Assembly: GCF_000981385.1 (NCBI RefSeq) | Contig: NZ_LATZ01000128.1 | Span: 310,001 to 374,000 of the forward strand | DNA length: 64,000 nt | Direction: 5' to 3' | Origin: Bacillus sp. SA1-12 | GTDB taxonomy: Bacteria; Bacillota; Bacilli; Bacillales; Bacillaceae | Part shown: piece after piece, positions 37,687 through 46,817 of the stretch | Numbering within the stretch: the first letter of the stretch is position 1 | Layout: each line of letters opens with the position of its first letter | Notes under the pieces: generated by a model | Database searches by the model: none | Seen by the model: only the letters and a program-made list of their open reading frames with translations | What the model was told of the DNA's origin: nothing | Program-made: the position numbers and the translations under genes

Positions 37687-39495
37687 TTAATTCAGGGTAA
37701 ATCTTTCTTTAAAATTGAAATCTAATTCAAATTGATTGCGGTTATCGGTTAAATAATTAAAATCAATATATGTTTTTTCCTTTTTCGACATTTCGTCTAC
37801 AAATGGGGAGTAAGTACGGAAAAACAGTTTGTTTTTCTCTTCATCAAATTCGACTAGTCTTAGCCAGCCATTTCCGCCTCGATAGTTTGATTGGTAATTG
37901 ACTAGCATTTGAATCACATCGTTCCCTGCCGCGTTTTGTTTGACCCGGTGTGTGATTCCAAAGTAATGCCCATTAACCGTCATAAACACTTGATTGTGTT
38001 GGTTGACAAGCTCATTCCAGATAAGTTTCCCGTTAGACGACTCAACGGCAGTGGTTTCATTATTTTCTGCTTGAGGATATATAATATCATGAGAAACGAT
38101 GATCGTTGGTATGTTTTTATGTTGATTTAAAACACCTTTTGACCACTCTAAATCCTTTTGAAGATTTTTCATATCAACCATTAAGAGTAAGTATTCATAG
38201 CTGCCGGCTTCAACAAGAGCATAAGAGCCATAGCCTGAAGGAGAAGAACCCTTATAGTATTCTTTATCTGCAAAACGCTGCGGTCCATAATGTGTTAAGA
38301 ATGGATCTCCACTAGCATAATCATGATTTCCTGCTGTCATGATATAAGGAATATCCTTTTTCTCTAAATAGGAAATAGATTCAAGAGAATTTTGCCATTG
38401 TGCTTCTGAATTACTATCGACAATATCACCAACAAATGCATTCATGACAATATTGTTTTTCTTTGTATTTTTAGCAATCCACTTCATTTGGCTGGTAAAG
38501 ATCTCTGGATTGTGGTTAGAATATTTCTGTGTATCTGGTACAAAAAGAAAATTATAATTATTTTTATCTGTTAGGAATGGGAGTTTCTTGTTTGTTCCTT
38601 CCACCGGCTGATCATCACGAGCATCTTGAATAAGCCATTCTTTTTCAGACAAAGCCTCATCTGCGATTCGTATTTCTTGAATATTGCCTGCAAATAATGC
38701 ATCTAATTCATTTCCCCACTCAGAAGCACCGATGTTCCAGCCTTTACCTTCTATCGTTGCAATGCCTTTTACCTCTATTGATTTTCCGTAATCGCTAATG
38801 CCATTTACTGTTAAAGTCGTTGTTTGCCCGTCATTAACAACCGCCAAATGGTACCATTCATCACTATTTAATGAACGAGACCAGTTGGTCACATTATAAT
38901 TTAGATTTGATGGATGGCTTGTCCATTGAATTTCTTGGTCACTGGATACAGACAATGTTGTAAGAATTTCTTTCTCGCCTTCCGTTTTATTGAGATCAGC
39001 AGCCTGCCCTTGTCTGGTTAAAATCCCCATCCAACTATGTAAACTACTATTAAAATCACTCGGTAATTTAAAAACGGCTTCGATCGTAAATCCATTTTCA
39101 AATGTCTCAGAATTGATTGGTGAATCATTGGTTGTTTTTAAATACCTTCCCGCAGGAGCTTTTTTATAATTAGCAAATTGTAAGCTATCAATCTTTTCTT
39201 GGCTATCATAATCATCCTCTGACCATGTCAGCATATTTTTCAATTCTGGTGAAGACGAATCTCCAACCGTTACTATCTCTAAATCGTTTCCATTTTGGCT
39301 GGCATCTTCAATGACCATATTCCCGTTTTCAATCGAACCGCTTTTCACATATTCTTTTGAAAATTTCCAATCTGCTACAATGCTTGTGGTTTCTTTTTGG
39401 GCTGCAGAACCCGAAGATGCAGCAGTTGCAGTAAAAGTAGGAACCATCAAACATATGAGAGAAAAACCTGCTATTACATTTTTCATTCCCATCAT
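37687..39495 (-). CDS. Secreted LamG-domain calcineurin-like metallophosphoesterase
   Basis: This 602-residue exported protein has a signal peptide (about 1-26), then a LamG/concanavalin-like carbohydrate- or surface-binding domain (about 35-300). A calcineurin-like phosphoesterase domain follows (310-590) with metal motifs VPDTQ, VGDIVDS, GNHDY, SHDII and NGHYFG. Such enzymes are secreted phosphatases, nucleotidases or phosphodiesterases. AGGAGG lies five bases before the ATG at 39495; ATGs at 39492 and 39486 are alternatives. It has its own terminator. The combination suggests a surface-targeted phosphatase; the substrate is unknown. Confidence 0.87.
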   Translation of the reverse strand: MMGMKNVIAGFSLICLMVPTFTATAASSGSAAQKETTSIVADWKFSKEYVKSGSIENGNMVIEDASQNGNDLEIVTVGDSSSPELKNMLTWSEDDYDSQEKIDSLQFANYKKAPAGRYLKTTNDSPINSETFENGFTIEAVFKLPSDFNSSLHSWMGILTRQGQAADLNKTEGEKEILTTLSVSSDQEIQWTSHPSNLNYNVTNWSRSLNSDEWYHLAVVNDGQTTTLTVNGISDYGKSIEVKGIATIEGKGWNIGASEWGNELDALFAGNIQEIRIADEALSEKEWLIQDARDDQPVEGTNKKLPFLTDKNNYNFLFVPDTQKYSNHNPEIFTSQMKWIAKNTKKNNIVMNAFVGDIVDSNSEAQWQNSLESISYLEKKDIPYIMTAGNHDYASGDPFLTHYGPQRFADKEYYKGSSPSGYGSYALVEAGSYEYLLLMVDMKNLQKDLEWSKGVLNQHKNIPTIIVSHDIIYPQAENNETTAVESSNGKLIWNELVNQHNQVFMTVNGHYFGITHRVKQNAAGNDVIQMLVNYQSNYRGGNGWLRLVEFDEEKNKLFFRTYSPFVDEMSKKEKTYIDFNYLTDNRNQFELDFNFKERFTLN

Positions 39496-39821
39496 CTTTT
39501 CCTCCTAGTAAAAATTAGCTAGCAATAGAAGATTATCAGTTAATTATTAATATTGCTTAAAGGATAGATTAATGTTGTGTAAACACTAATATTGGCCTTT
39601 TGAGTTATTGTTCGTTTTCCTTTAATAAAACCCTCTATTTTTTTCAATTAAACATTTTTACAAATTTCAACTTGAAGACGAAGGGATTTTGCTATTTGTT
39701 ACTAAACTCGTATAAAAGGCCTAGGAAGGTTTTTATTATTGCCAGAGGAAATGAAATGTTATACGTTTTGATAAAGTTTAACCGTTTATTAGAAGAAGGA
39801 ACTTTTCAGGTTTCTAAAATG

Positions 39822-39846
39822 AAAAAAGGCTCCAAAAATTGGAGCC
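39822..39846 (-). terminator. Minus-strand terminator
   Basis: GGCTCC and GGAGCC flank an A/T loop. On the minus strand TTTTTT follows. It lies about 140 bases beyond the YwpF-like gene and downstream of repeat copy B. Confidence 0.75.
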
Positions 39847-39872
39847 TGAGACCTGATAAAACATTCTTCCAA

Positions 39873-39954
39873 TCTTCACGGGCAGGAAACCACCTCAAGC
39901 ATCGAGGAAAAGGAAAGAAGATCGGATAACTGCCCGTAAAGACTCGGTGAAGAA
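39873..39954. repeat. Stem-loop repeat element, copy B
   Basis: TCTTCACGGGCAG (39873) pairs with CTGCCCGT and, after an AAAGACTCG bulge, with GTGAAGA. The loop contains ACCACCTCAAG. Copy A at 18752-18834 has the same layout and shares the CTGCYCGTAAAG segment, the following GAAG, and the CCACYTCAAG loop motif. No coding capacity is apparent in this 492-base gap (39496-39987). Confidence 0.55.
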
Positions 39955-39987
39955 AAGACTTTCGTTATTATTATGTGATTGTCAGTA

Positions 39988-40428
39988 TTATAATTTCGTT
40001 GATTCTTTCCGCTGATGAACGTTTTCTGAAAAAGTTTTTAGGAGATCTTCTCCTATTAACCCTTGCCCCATTAAGGAACGAAGCAGCTCCTCTGGATCAT
40101 GGATTGGTCTGGATGTTAATAATCGGCCATCTAATAAAATTGATAAATGGTTTTCAAGAGGAGTAATGGTTTTAACCTTTGACAGGATATGGGCGGGTGC
40201 ATTGGTCTTTTTCGAAATGGTCACTAGGACTTTTATTTTCGTTTTCGTCTCAGATAGCTTTTCGAAGTAAGATTGATGCTCTTTTGGAATGAGCGCTTCA
40301 ATTAACCAGGAATTTTCTCCATCCTCAAGGTTAATGATTAACCCGTCTTCGAGCGGAATCTTTTTGATTGTCTTTTCTTGATCAATTTCTTGTTCAATTT
40401 TCAAGCCCACAAGCTTAAATGTTTTCAT
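39988..40428 (-). CDS. YwpF-like family protein
   Basis: This 146-residue cytosolic protein starts MKTFKLVGLKIEQE and has a DGLIINLEDGENSWLIEA segment, which I recognise as resembling B. subtilis YwpF, a protein of unknown function. The ATG at 40428 has AGGGGTG six bases upstream; a GTG three codons earlier is less likely. In B. subtilis ywpF lies close to ssbB (ywpH). Here the ssbB remnant is only 600 bases away, which supports the assignment. Confidence 0.65.
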   Translation of the reverse strand: MKTFKLVGLKIEQEIDQEKTIKKIPLEDGLIINLEDGENSWLIEALIPKEHQSYFEKLSETKTKIKVLVTISKKTNAPAHILSKVKTITPLENHLSILLDGRLLTSRPIHDPEELLRSLMGQGLIGEDLLKTFSENVHQRKESTKL

Positions 40429-40648
40429 CGCCATCACCCCTGTAAGCTAAATTTTTAATGAATAGCAAAAAATGATGATACTTCGTCTTTTTGTCCAGCT
40501 GCGAAGCAAGCATGTTCAAGTGGAATCAGTGAGACAGAACGATCTAGTTTTTACTTCCAGCGCCCAGCTCGTATTTTATACGTTGCTTTGCATCTATTCG
40601 TCTTTACTTATTATACCATAGGAACAATTATTGCCAAAAAAGCGACCG

Positions 40649-41017
40649 TTACTCAGACAACTTCTTCGTCTTTTCAATAACGGTAATTAACATATCTTCA
40701 ATCAGCCTGCGGTCTTTTGGCTTAGCTAGTAAAAGCTGTTGTAGTCAAACAATCATTTTGGGATTCTTAATTAAATAATCAATCACGTGCGGCAGTGAAG
40801 GTTCCTCGCTATAGTCTCCAAATACTTCAAAAAGGTAATCATTTGTTTGCGGCTTTCTTCCAATCAGCTCGTCGATGCTAATATTAAAAGCCTTGCTTAA
40901 GGAAAGCAGGTATGATAAAGCAGGCTCTTGGACTCCTGTTTCAAGCCGCGTTATAACTGGCCGGGAAACGTTCAGCCTTTCCGCGACGCAAATATCACGT
41001 TGGCTGTAAGCCGGCAA
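40649..41017 (-). pseudogene. Broken XRE-family regulator
   Basis: The minus strand encodes a helix-turn-helix segment (SQRDI, then ERLNVSRPVITRLETG, ELIGRK) ending NPKMIV and a TGA at 40745. The same frame continues past this TGA with LQQLLLAKPKDRRLIED and on to a TAA at 40649. This is the expected C-terminus, so a Trp codon (TGG) has probably become TGA. The 5' end is also missing: the reading frame fades where the ssbB remnant begins. The gene is probably dead, although a short HTH protein from a TTG at 41017 cannot be ruled out. Confidence 0.75.
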
Positions 41018-41257
41018 TTTCGTAATGCAGCAGGTGAGATCGATACGGATTTTGTTAACTGTACGCTCTGGAGACGAACGGCTGAAAACACGGCAAACTA
41101 TTGACGAAAAGGCTCAATTGTTGGTGTCACAGGAAGAATCCAGACACGCAGCTATGAAAATGCAGAACGAATCCGTGTCTATGTCACTGAAGTTGTAGCC
41201 GATTCCGTTCGCTTTATGAGCGGCAAACCACGTGAATTAGTCGAGCAAGAAAGCTAG
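41018..41257 (+). pseudogene. ssbB: 5'-truncated ssbB-like single-strand DNA-binding protein remnant
   Basis: One plus-strand frame reads FRNAAGEIDTDFVNCTLWRR, then TAENTANY, a TGA stop at 41102, and RKGSIVGVTGRIQTRSYENA, ending KPRELVEQES and TAG. This aligns with B. subtilis SsbB from about residue 38 to the end. The first ~37 residues, including the start, are absent, and the internal TGA sits where Cys or Leu is usual. It abuts the truncated XRE gene head to head. Confidence 0.8.
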
Positions 41258-41329
41258 TTCCGCTTTACTCTGCACTAGAAAAAATCAAAAGTACCCCCTT
41301 AACTCCTCATAGTTTGAGAGGCTGGTTGC

Positions 41330-41361
41330 CGCTAGATTGCCTTAGCAACCAGCCTATTTTT
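41330..41361 (+). terminator. Terminator downstream of the ssbB remnant
   Basis: AGGCTGGTTGC pairs perfectly with GCAACCAGCCT, and ATTTTT follows. It probably served the former ssbB gene. Confidence 0.8.
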
Positions 41362-41831
41362 AGGAGAAATGATGGTGTAATAGCATAGAGGAGGTGAGAG
41401 AAGGAGGGAAGAATGATTAAGAACCTTCATTTTTCACTTCTAACGTAGGAAATCCATGAAATAAAAGATGGAGATAACTGTCTTAGAAGATACAATCAAA
41501 GCTAATATAAAAATCAAAATGAATGAAAGCAAATAAGCAACAAGCAGCCAACAGAATTTAAAGGCCATTTTAAAAAAATTGAGGAAGAGCTCGGGAAGCA
41601 TCGCGAGGTTTTTAAGTATTTATGCTGCAGATTTAAGCTTAGTAAAAACAAATGTGTAAAACCTACTCTCCCCATTACTGCTCTATTATATATTTTACTT
41701 CAAATATAAATTCTTCCGTTTTACCTCAAGAAAATTAGTTTCCTACACTTTCAAAAAAAATATTGGTACAATAAGGGGGGATTAAACAACCATGTAAACA
41801 ATGAGTAGAAATATCGGAAAGGTAGATCCTA
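41362..41831. other. AT-rich intergenic region without recognisable genes
   Basis: About 470 AT-rich bases precede the GntR gene. I see no convincing reading frame. A possible -10 (TACAAT, 41767-41772) lies 60 bases before the regulator start, but no good -35 precedes it. Confidence 0.4.
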
Positions 41832-42542
41832 ATGAGATTGTTACGAAATAAGGGACCATTTTACATTCAAGTGAAAAATGAATTGAAAGAACGGATCATC
41901 AAAGGTGTGTATCCAAAGAATTCGTTAATCCCTCCTGAACCTGAATTGGAAAAGGAGTTTGGCGTTAGTAAAATCACGATACGCAAAGCTGTTGAACAAT
42001 TGGCGATAGAAGGTTATGTGGAAAAGCATAGCGGCATTGGTACAAAGGTATTAGCGAATCGGGCAGTCTCGAAACTATCGAAGGGGCAGGGGTTTTCCGA
42101 ATATTTATTATCTACTGGATATACCTTAAAAAAGGGCAATGTAACGATCTCTAAGATTGATGTTTCAAACCATCCCGTTTTGTCCGCCCACTTTGAACAA
42201 GATTGTTATTGTATTGAGCGCATTTATACCTTAAATGATCAACCATATATTCATTTTACCCATTATATTCCCAATCGTTTTTCACTATCATTAGATCCAG
42301 AAATGTTTAAGGATTCTTTGTATGAATTGCTGTATGAAAATGGCGTCTATTTTAATCGGTTCCAAGATGAATTTGGTGTGGACACACCGAATCAAAAAAT
42401 CGCCAATTTGCTAAAGATTGAGCCGAAACCACTATTTCAGCGAACCCGTTATTCTTATGATATCAACGAACAACTAATCGAATATTCGATCGGCTACTAT
42501 AATACCGATATTCATAAATATGTCGTTAATTTAAATGTATAG
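41832..42542 (+). CDS. GntR-family regulator, HutC subfamily (UTRA domain)
   Basis: This 236-residue regulator has an N-terminal winged helix-turn-helix (about 8-72: PPEPELEKEFGVSKITIRKA) and a UTRA effector-binding domain (about 95-230). Such proteins usually repress a neighbouring catabolic operon until a sugar-phosphate or sugar-acid binds. It is transcribed toward the amino-sugar-acid operon starting at 42773, and the gap between them contains two copies of a palindromic site. It is therefore the likely local regulator, comparable in role to DgaR but of a different family. Confidence 0.9.
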   Translation: MRLLRNKGPFYIQVKNELKERIIKGVYPKNSLIPPEPELEKEFGVSKITIRKAVEQLAIEGYVEKHSGIGTKVLANRAVSKLSKGQGFSEYLLSTGYTLKKGNVTISKIDVSNHPVLSAHFEQDCYCIERIYTLNDQPYIHFTHYIPNRFSLSLDPEMFKDSLYELLYENGVYFNRFQDEFGVDTPNQKIANLLKIEPKPLFQRTRYSYDINEQLIEYSIGYYNTDIHKYVVNLNV

Positions 42543-42608
42543 GGTAGGAACATTGTGATTTCTATCCTTTCTAGCTATATGGAATATTTTACATGGAATT
42601 TTAACGAT

Positions 42609-42630
42609 TAAACATTATAACGTTATGTTT
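42609..42630. promoter_or_regulatory. Putative GntR operator, copy 1
   Basis: TAAACATTATAACGTTATGT is a near-palindrome centred on ATAACGTTAT, between the gntR-type gene and the catabolic operon. The same 18 bases recur at 42687. Confidence 0.55.
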
Positions 42631-42686
42631 ACTTTGTTCGATTTCTGTGTTATCTTTACCTTACATCAAGAAATCATTTTTACAAC

Positions 42687-42708
42687 TAAACATTATAACG
42701 TTATATCT
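42687..42708. promoter_or_regulatory. Putative GntR operator, copy 2
   Basis: This is a second copy of TAAACATTATAACGTTAT, 78 bases after the first (between seven and eight helical turns) and about 65 bases before the amidohydrolase start. Paired identical sites suit cooperative binding by a dimeric repressor. Confidence 0.55.
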
Positions 42709-42772
42709 AGTAGAACGGCACAATAAGAATTGTAAGCGTCTTTATATAGACAATGAAAAAGGTGAAAATAAA

Positions 42773-43870
42773 ATGGAAAACTTTGTGTTACGTCACGTAA
42801 AGCGAGTAAATGGAGAGGAAATCGATATTGTTATTGAGGAAGGGAAAATTGCCCAGGTAATGATGGCAGGAAGCGGGCAAGGAGAACATGTTATCGATTG
42901 CTCAGGTCTCTTTGTATCAAGCGGATGGATTGATTTACATGTCCATGCCTTTCCTGAATTTGATCCTTATGGCGATGAAATCGATGAAATCGGAGTAAAG
43001 CAAGGAGTAACGACCATCGTGGATGCTGGTAGCTGTGGAGCAGATCGTATAGCTGATTTAGCAGCAAGCAGTAAAAAAGCCAAGACGAATGTATATGCCT
43101 TTTTGAATATATCACGTATCGGCCTAGAAAGAATCGATGAATTATCAAGACTAGAATGGATTGATAAAGGAAAGGTTGTACAAGCAGTAAAAGATTATAA
43201 AGAAATCATTGTTGGCTTAAAGGCAAGGATTAGTAAAAGCGTTGTTTGTGAAAATGGAATAGAACCATTAAAGATTGCGCGTGCTCTTTCCAGTGAGACT
43301 GACTTGCCATTAATGGTGCATATCGGCTCTGGGCCGCCTAAAATTGAGGATATTATTCCTCTTTTGGAAAAAGGAGATGTTATTACCCATTATCTTAATG
43401 GCAAACAAAACAATCTTTTTGATGAACATGAGAATCCACGCCAAGTATTAAAGGATGCCATTAAACGCGGTGTTCATTTAGATGTGGGCCATGGTACGGC
43501 CAGCTTCTCCTTTAAGGTAGCAGAAGCAGCAAAACGCCATCATATCGCTTTAAATACAATTAGTACAGATATTTATCGCAGGAACCGAATAAACGGACCT
43601 GTTTACAGCATGGCCAATGTTTTAACGAAATTTCTTTCCTTAGGATATTCGCTGGAGGAAGTCATTGCAGCGGTTACGATAAATGCGGCTAATTGGCTGA
43701 AAAAACCGGAGCTTGGCCGGATAAAGGCTGGAGATGCTGCTAATCTAACTCTTTTTGCAGTGAAAAAGGAACCGATTACTTTAATTGATTCTGAAGGGGA
43801 AAAGCGGGTATCAGATCAACGGATTGAAACTAAAGGAGTTGTTGCAAATGGTGAATTCATTGAATGCTAA
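42773..43870 (+). CDS. Amidohydrolase/deacetylase-family metallohydrolase (EF_0837-like)
   Basis: This 365-residue protein has the amidohydrolase TIM-barrel motifs: GWIDLHVHAFPEFDP (HxH), a Lys for bridging carbamate in IIVGLKARISKS, VHIGSGP, ITHYLNGK and a STDIYRRN Asp. The family hydrolyses C-N bonds, often removing N-acyl groups. The ATG at 42773 has AAGGTGA upstream. The gene overlaps the DgaE-like gene by 23 bases. In this operon it probably deacylates an N-acylated amino-sugar acid before the lyase acts; that is inference from context. Confidence 0.85.
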   Translation: MENFVLRHVKRVNGEEIDIVIEEGKIAQVMMAGSGQGEHVIDCSGLFVSSGWIDLHVHAFPEFDPYGDEIDEIGVKQGVTTIVDAGSCGADRIADLAASSKKAKTNVYAFLNISRIGLERIDELSRLEWIDKGKVVQAVKDYKEIIVGLKARISKSVVCENGIEPLKIARALSSETDLPLMVHIGSGPPKIEDIIPLLEKGDVITHYLNGKQNNLFDEHENPRQVLKDAIKRGVHLDVGHGTASFSFKVAEAAKRHHIALNTISTDIYRRNRINGPVYSMANVLTKFLSLGYSLEEVIAAVTINAANWLKKPELGRIKAGDAANLTLFAVKKEPITLIDSEGEKRVSDQRIETKGVVANGEFIEC

Positions 43871-44951
43871 ATATGGCCTTAAACGTGTAATTAATGCAAG
43901 TGGACGAATGAGTATATTAGGTGTATCGGCTCCAACCGATACGGTAATGGAAGCAATGAAACACGGTGGGCAAAATTATGTAGAGATCGCGGATTTAGTC
44001 GATAAAGCAGGTGATTACGTAGCTGGGATCATGGGTTCAGAGGCTGCCGTTATTGTAAACTCGGCATCAAGCGGGATTGCCCTTTCAGTTGCGGCTATGG
44101 TGACACAAGGCAATCGCCGCAAAAGTGAACGTCTTCACCAGGAATTTCTGCCTAAAAATGAAATTATTATCCTGAAAGGCCACAATGTCCAATACGGAGC
44201 CCCAGTTGAAACGATGGTTTATTTAGGTGGCGGCAAGCTTGTTGAGGTTGGTTATGCCAATGAAGGAAAGGCAGAGCATATTGAAGAGGCAATTTCGGAA
44301 AATACTGCGGCCATCCTTTACGTCAAATCACACCATGCGGTTCAAAAGAACATGATTGCGGTTGAGGAAGCATGGGAAGTTGCCAAACAAAATGGGGTTC
44401 CCCTAATCGTTGATGCTGCAGCAGAAGAAGATCTTCAAAAATATGTGAAATACTCAGACTTGGCGATTTACAGCGGGTCAAAGGCGATTGAAGGTCCAAC
44501 TTCAGGGATTGTCGCCGGTAAACGTACGTATATTGAATGGCTAAAGGTTCAATTGCATGGCATTGGCCGCAGCATGAAGGTCGGAAAGGAATCGACATTT
44601 GGCTTGCTTCAAGCGCTGGATGAATACGGCAATAAAGAAGACAAAAGTGAACAAGAGAAAGAAACATTACAGACATTAATGTCATTGAATGAAATCGAAG
44701 GCGTAAAGGTGACAATCGTACAGGATGAAGCAGGTCGGGCGATATTCCGCGCGCGGATTCAAATTGATCCAAATCAAGCGAATGTAACAGCAAAAGAAGT
44801 AAATACAAGGCTGCGCGAGGGTGACATTGCCATTTACACTCGTGATTACGGCGTGAGACAGGGCTATTTTGATATCGATCCCCGTCCGCTGCAGCATGAT
44901 GATATTGAGGTAATTGAAGCTAAAATCCGTGAAATAGCAGGAGGTAAATAA
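43848..44951 (+). CDS. dgaE: DgaE-like PLP-dependent ammonia-lyase
   Basis: This 367-residue SelA-like fold-type I PLP enzyme has the likely PLP lysine in YSGSKAIEGPTSG and VIVDAAAEEDL preceding it. DgaE of Salmonella removes ammonia from D-glucosaminate-6-phosphate to give KDGP. The ATG at 43848 has AAAGGAG nine bases upstream and lies inside the end of the amidohydrolase gene. Because a kinase follows in the operon, the substrate here could be the unphosphorylated amino-sugar acid. The neighbour set (amidohydrolase, this enzyme, aldolase) matches the EF_0837-0839 arrangement. Confidence 0.85.
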   Translation: MVNSLNAKYGLKRVINASGRMSILGVSAPTDTVMEAMKHGGQNYVEIADLVDKAGDYVAGIMGSEAAVIVNSASSGIALSVAAMVTQGNRRKSERLHQEFLPKNEIIILKGHNVQYGAPVETMVYLGGGKLVEVGYANEGKAEHIEEAISENTAAILYVKSHHAVQKNMIAVEEAWEVAKQNGVPLIVDAAAEEDLQKYVKYSDLAIYSGSKAIEGPTSGIVAGKRTYIEWLKVQLHGIGRSMKVGKESTFGLLQALDEYGNKEDKSEQEKETLQTLMSLNEIEGVKVTIVQDEAGRAIFRARIQIDPNQANVTAKEVNTRLREGDIAIYTRDYGVRQGYFDIDPRPLQHDDIEVIEAKIREIAGGK

Positions 44952-44952
44952 G

Positions 44953-45708
44953 ATGACAGGCATAACAAACCGTTTTTACAAGGAACGTGTCGCATTAAAT
45001 GTATTAGCAAATAGTATAGAAAATGCAAAAGAGGTATTTGAAGCAGCTGAAGGCTATGTGTTAGTTGGTGTTCTTTCAAAAGATTATCCGACCGTGGAAG
45101 AGGCAGTTGCAGCAATGAAAGATTACGGTAACGAAATTGATGATGCTGTATCAATTGGATTGGGTGCTGGTGACAATCGACAAGCAACAGTTGTAGCCGA
45201 GATTGCGAAATACTACCCTGGCAGTCATATTAACCAAGTCTTCCCTTCAGTAGGTGCAACGCGTGCCAACCTTGGAGAGAAAGATAGCTGGATTAACAGC
45301 TTGGTATCGCCAACAGGAAAAGTTGGATATGTGAATATCTCAACAGGCCCGATCAGTGCTGCTCAGGACGAGCATGCGATTGTACCGATTAAAACGGCTA
45401 TTGCCCTTGTGCGCGATATGGGCGGCAATGCATTAAAATATTTCCCTATGAACGGGCTAAGCTGTGAAGATGAGTTCCGTGCGGTTGCTAAAGCATGCGG
45501 GGAGGAAGGCTTCGCGCTAGAACCGACAGGCGGGATCGATAAAGAAAATTTCGAAGCCATCTTGCGAATCGCCTTGGAGGCGAAGGTGCCGAAAGTGATT
45601 CCTCACGTGTATTCATCGATCATCGATAAAAGCACAGGGAAAACAAAGGTAGAGGATGTGCGTGAATTACTTGCAACAATAAAGAAATTGGTTGATCACG
45701 ATGCCTAA
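44953..45708 (+). CDS. dgaF: DgaF-like 2-dehydro-3-deoxy-phosphogluconate aldolase
   Basis: This 251-residue class I aldolase is of the KDGP-aldolase family. The likely Schiff-base lysine is in GNALKYFPM, with ALEPTGGID and VIPHVYSSIID motifs. It splits KDPG/KDGP into pyruvate and glyceraldehyde-3-phosphate. It begins one base after the dgaE stop codon, with AGGAGG at the end of dgaE as RBS, and overlaps the kinase gene by eight bases, so the operon is translationally coupled. Confidence 0.87.
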   Translation: MTGITNRFYKERVALNVLANSIENAKEVFEAAEGYVLVGVLSKDYPTVEEAVAAMKDYGNEIDDAVSIGLGAGDNRQATVVAEIAKYYPGSHINQVFPSVGATRANLGEKDSWINSLVSPTGKVGYVNISTGPISAAQDEHAIVPIKTAIALVRDMGGNALKYFPMNGLSCEDEFRAVAKACGEEGFALEPTGGIDKENFEAILRIALEAKVPKVIPHVYSSIIDKSTGKTKVEDVRELLATIKKLVDHDA

Positions 45709-46717
45709 GAATATCGCAGCATTCGGAGAGGTAATGATGCGCTTGCAGGTGCCAGGGTATGAACTCCTGTCACAAGCAAGCACATTAAACTATTCCTTTT
45801 CTGGAACAGGAGTCAATATAACCGCAGCTTTAGCGCGATTTGGACATGCGGGATATCTCGTGTCCACATTGCCGGCCAATGCAGTGGGCGATGCAGCCGT
45901 TGCCTATCTTCAAAAGCTGGGAATAGCGCAAGCATTCATTAGACGTGATGGGCATTATGTTGGCATGTATTTTTTAGAAAATGGATTTGGTGCCCGCCCA
46001 AGCAGGGTGACCTATACCAATCGCCAAGCAAGCAGTTTTAATACTGCTGCTGAAGGATCGTACGATTTTCATTCCATTGCCAAGAACATCGATGTTATTC
46101 ATTTTTGCGGGATCACCCTGGCGATGAATGATACGGTCCGTCAGCAAATGAAGGCATTTGCCAAAGCGGTGAAAGAAAATGGAGGAATGGTTGTATTTGA
46201 CTGTAACTACCGGCCATCGCTCTGGGGTGAAGATGGATATGAAAAAGCAAGACAGCATTATGAAGAAATGCTCCATCTGGCTGATCTCGTTATGATGAAT
46301 GAAAAGGATGCCATCTATATTTTAGGGATGAAAACGGAGAAGGAAGATCGTCATGATCAGCTCGTGGACTTGATTCCAGCTGTGGCGAAAATGTACAACA
46401 TCTCTGTTATTGCGGGTACCCATCGTTCCATTAACGGAGACAACACTCATTCGTTAAAGGGATTTATGTATAAAAATCAAACATTCCATTTTTCAAAAAC
46501 ACTGGCCTTTTCGGTTTATGACAGAATTGGTGCGGGAGATGCCTATACAAGCGGGATTATCCATGGTGAAATCGAAGGATTTTCACCAGAGAAGACCGTT
46601 GATTTTGCCGCAGCTGCAGGGATGCTTGCTCATACCATAGTGGGCGATACGCCAATGTCATCAGAGGGCGATATCCTTCGTGCGATGACTGTATCGCTGG
46701 GCGATATACAAAGATAA
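45701..46717 (+). CDS. PfkB-family sugar kinase, probably 2-keto-3-deoxygluconate kinase
   Basis: This 338-residue ribokinase-fold protein has the N-terminal AFGEVMMRL segment and the catalytic RIGAGDAYTSG motif near the C-terminus (anion hole GAGD). It would phosphorylate the keto-deoxy sugar acid made by the DgaE-like lyase, supplying the aldolase. The ATG at 45701 overlaps the dgaF stop by eight bases; a TTG three codons earlier is less likely. KDG kinase is inferred mostly from operon context. Confidence 0.85.
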   Translation: MPKNIAAFGEVMMRLQVPGYELLSQASTLNYSFSGTGVNITAALARFGHAGYLVSTLPANAVGDAAVAYLQKLGIAQAFIRRDGHYVGMYFLENGFGARPSRVTYTNRQASSFNTAAEGSYDFHSIAKNIDVIHFCGITLAMNDTVRQQMKAFAKAVKENGGMVVFDCNYRPSLWGEDGYEKARQHYEEMLHLADLVMMNEKDAIYILGMKTEKEDRHDQLVDLIPAVAKMYNISVIAGTHRSINGDNTHSLKGFMYKNQTFHFSKTLAFSVYDRIGAGDAYTSGIIHGEIEGFSPEKTVDFAAAAGMLAHTIVGDTPMSSEGDILRAMTVSLGDIQR

Positions 46718-46743
46718 ACATGATTAAAAAATAGAGAGAATGC

Positions 46744-46770
46744 GAGAAAAGGGGAAAAGCTCCCCTTCTC
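46744..46770 (+). other. Intercistronic hairpin before the permease gene
   Basis: GAGAAAAGGGGA pairs with TCCCCTTCTC around an AAGC loop. No T-run follows, so it more likely protects the upstream mRNA or tunes permease expression than stops transcription. Confidence 0.45.
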
Positions 46771-46780
46771 ACAACTTCTA

Positions 46781-46794
46781 TGAAAACGTTTACG
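46781..46794. promoter_or_regulatory. CcpA cre-like site upstream of the permease
   Basis: TGAAAACGTTTACG matches the cre consensus (TGNAANCGNWNNCW) at all but the last position. It suggests carbon catabolite control of the permease gene, or a roadblock inside the operon. Confidence 0.45.
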
Positions 46795-46817
46795 TACAGG
46801 GAGAAGGGGGAAGAACT

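Noticed and set aside
39600..39929. 109-codon plus-strand reading frame
   Set aside because: It runs through a minus-strand terminator and repeat copy B, has no good RBS and shows no recognisable domain.
44323..44808. 161-codon antisense frame opposite dgaE
   Set aside because: It is the shadow of the conserved DgaE-like frame; the composition is low-quality and no RBS is present.
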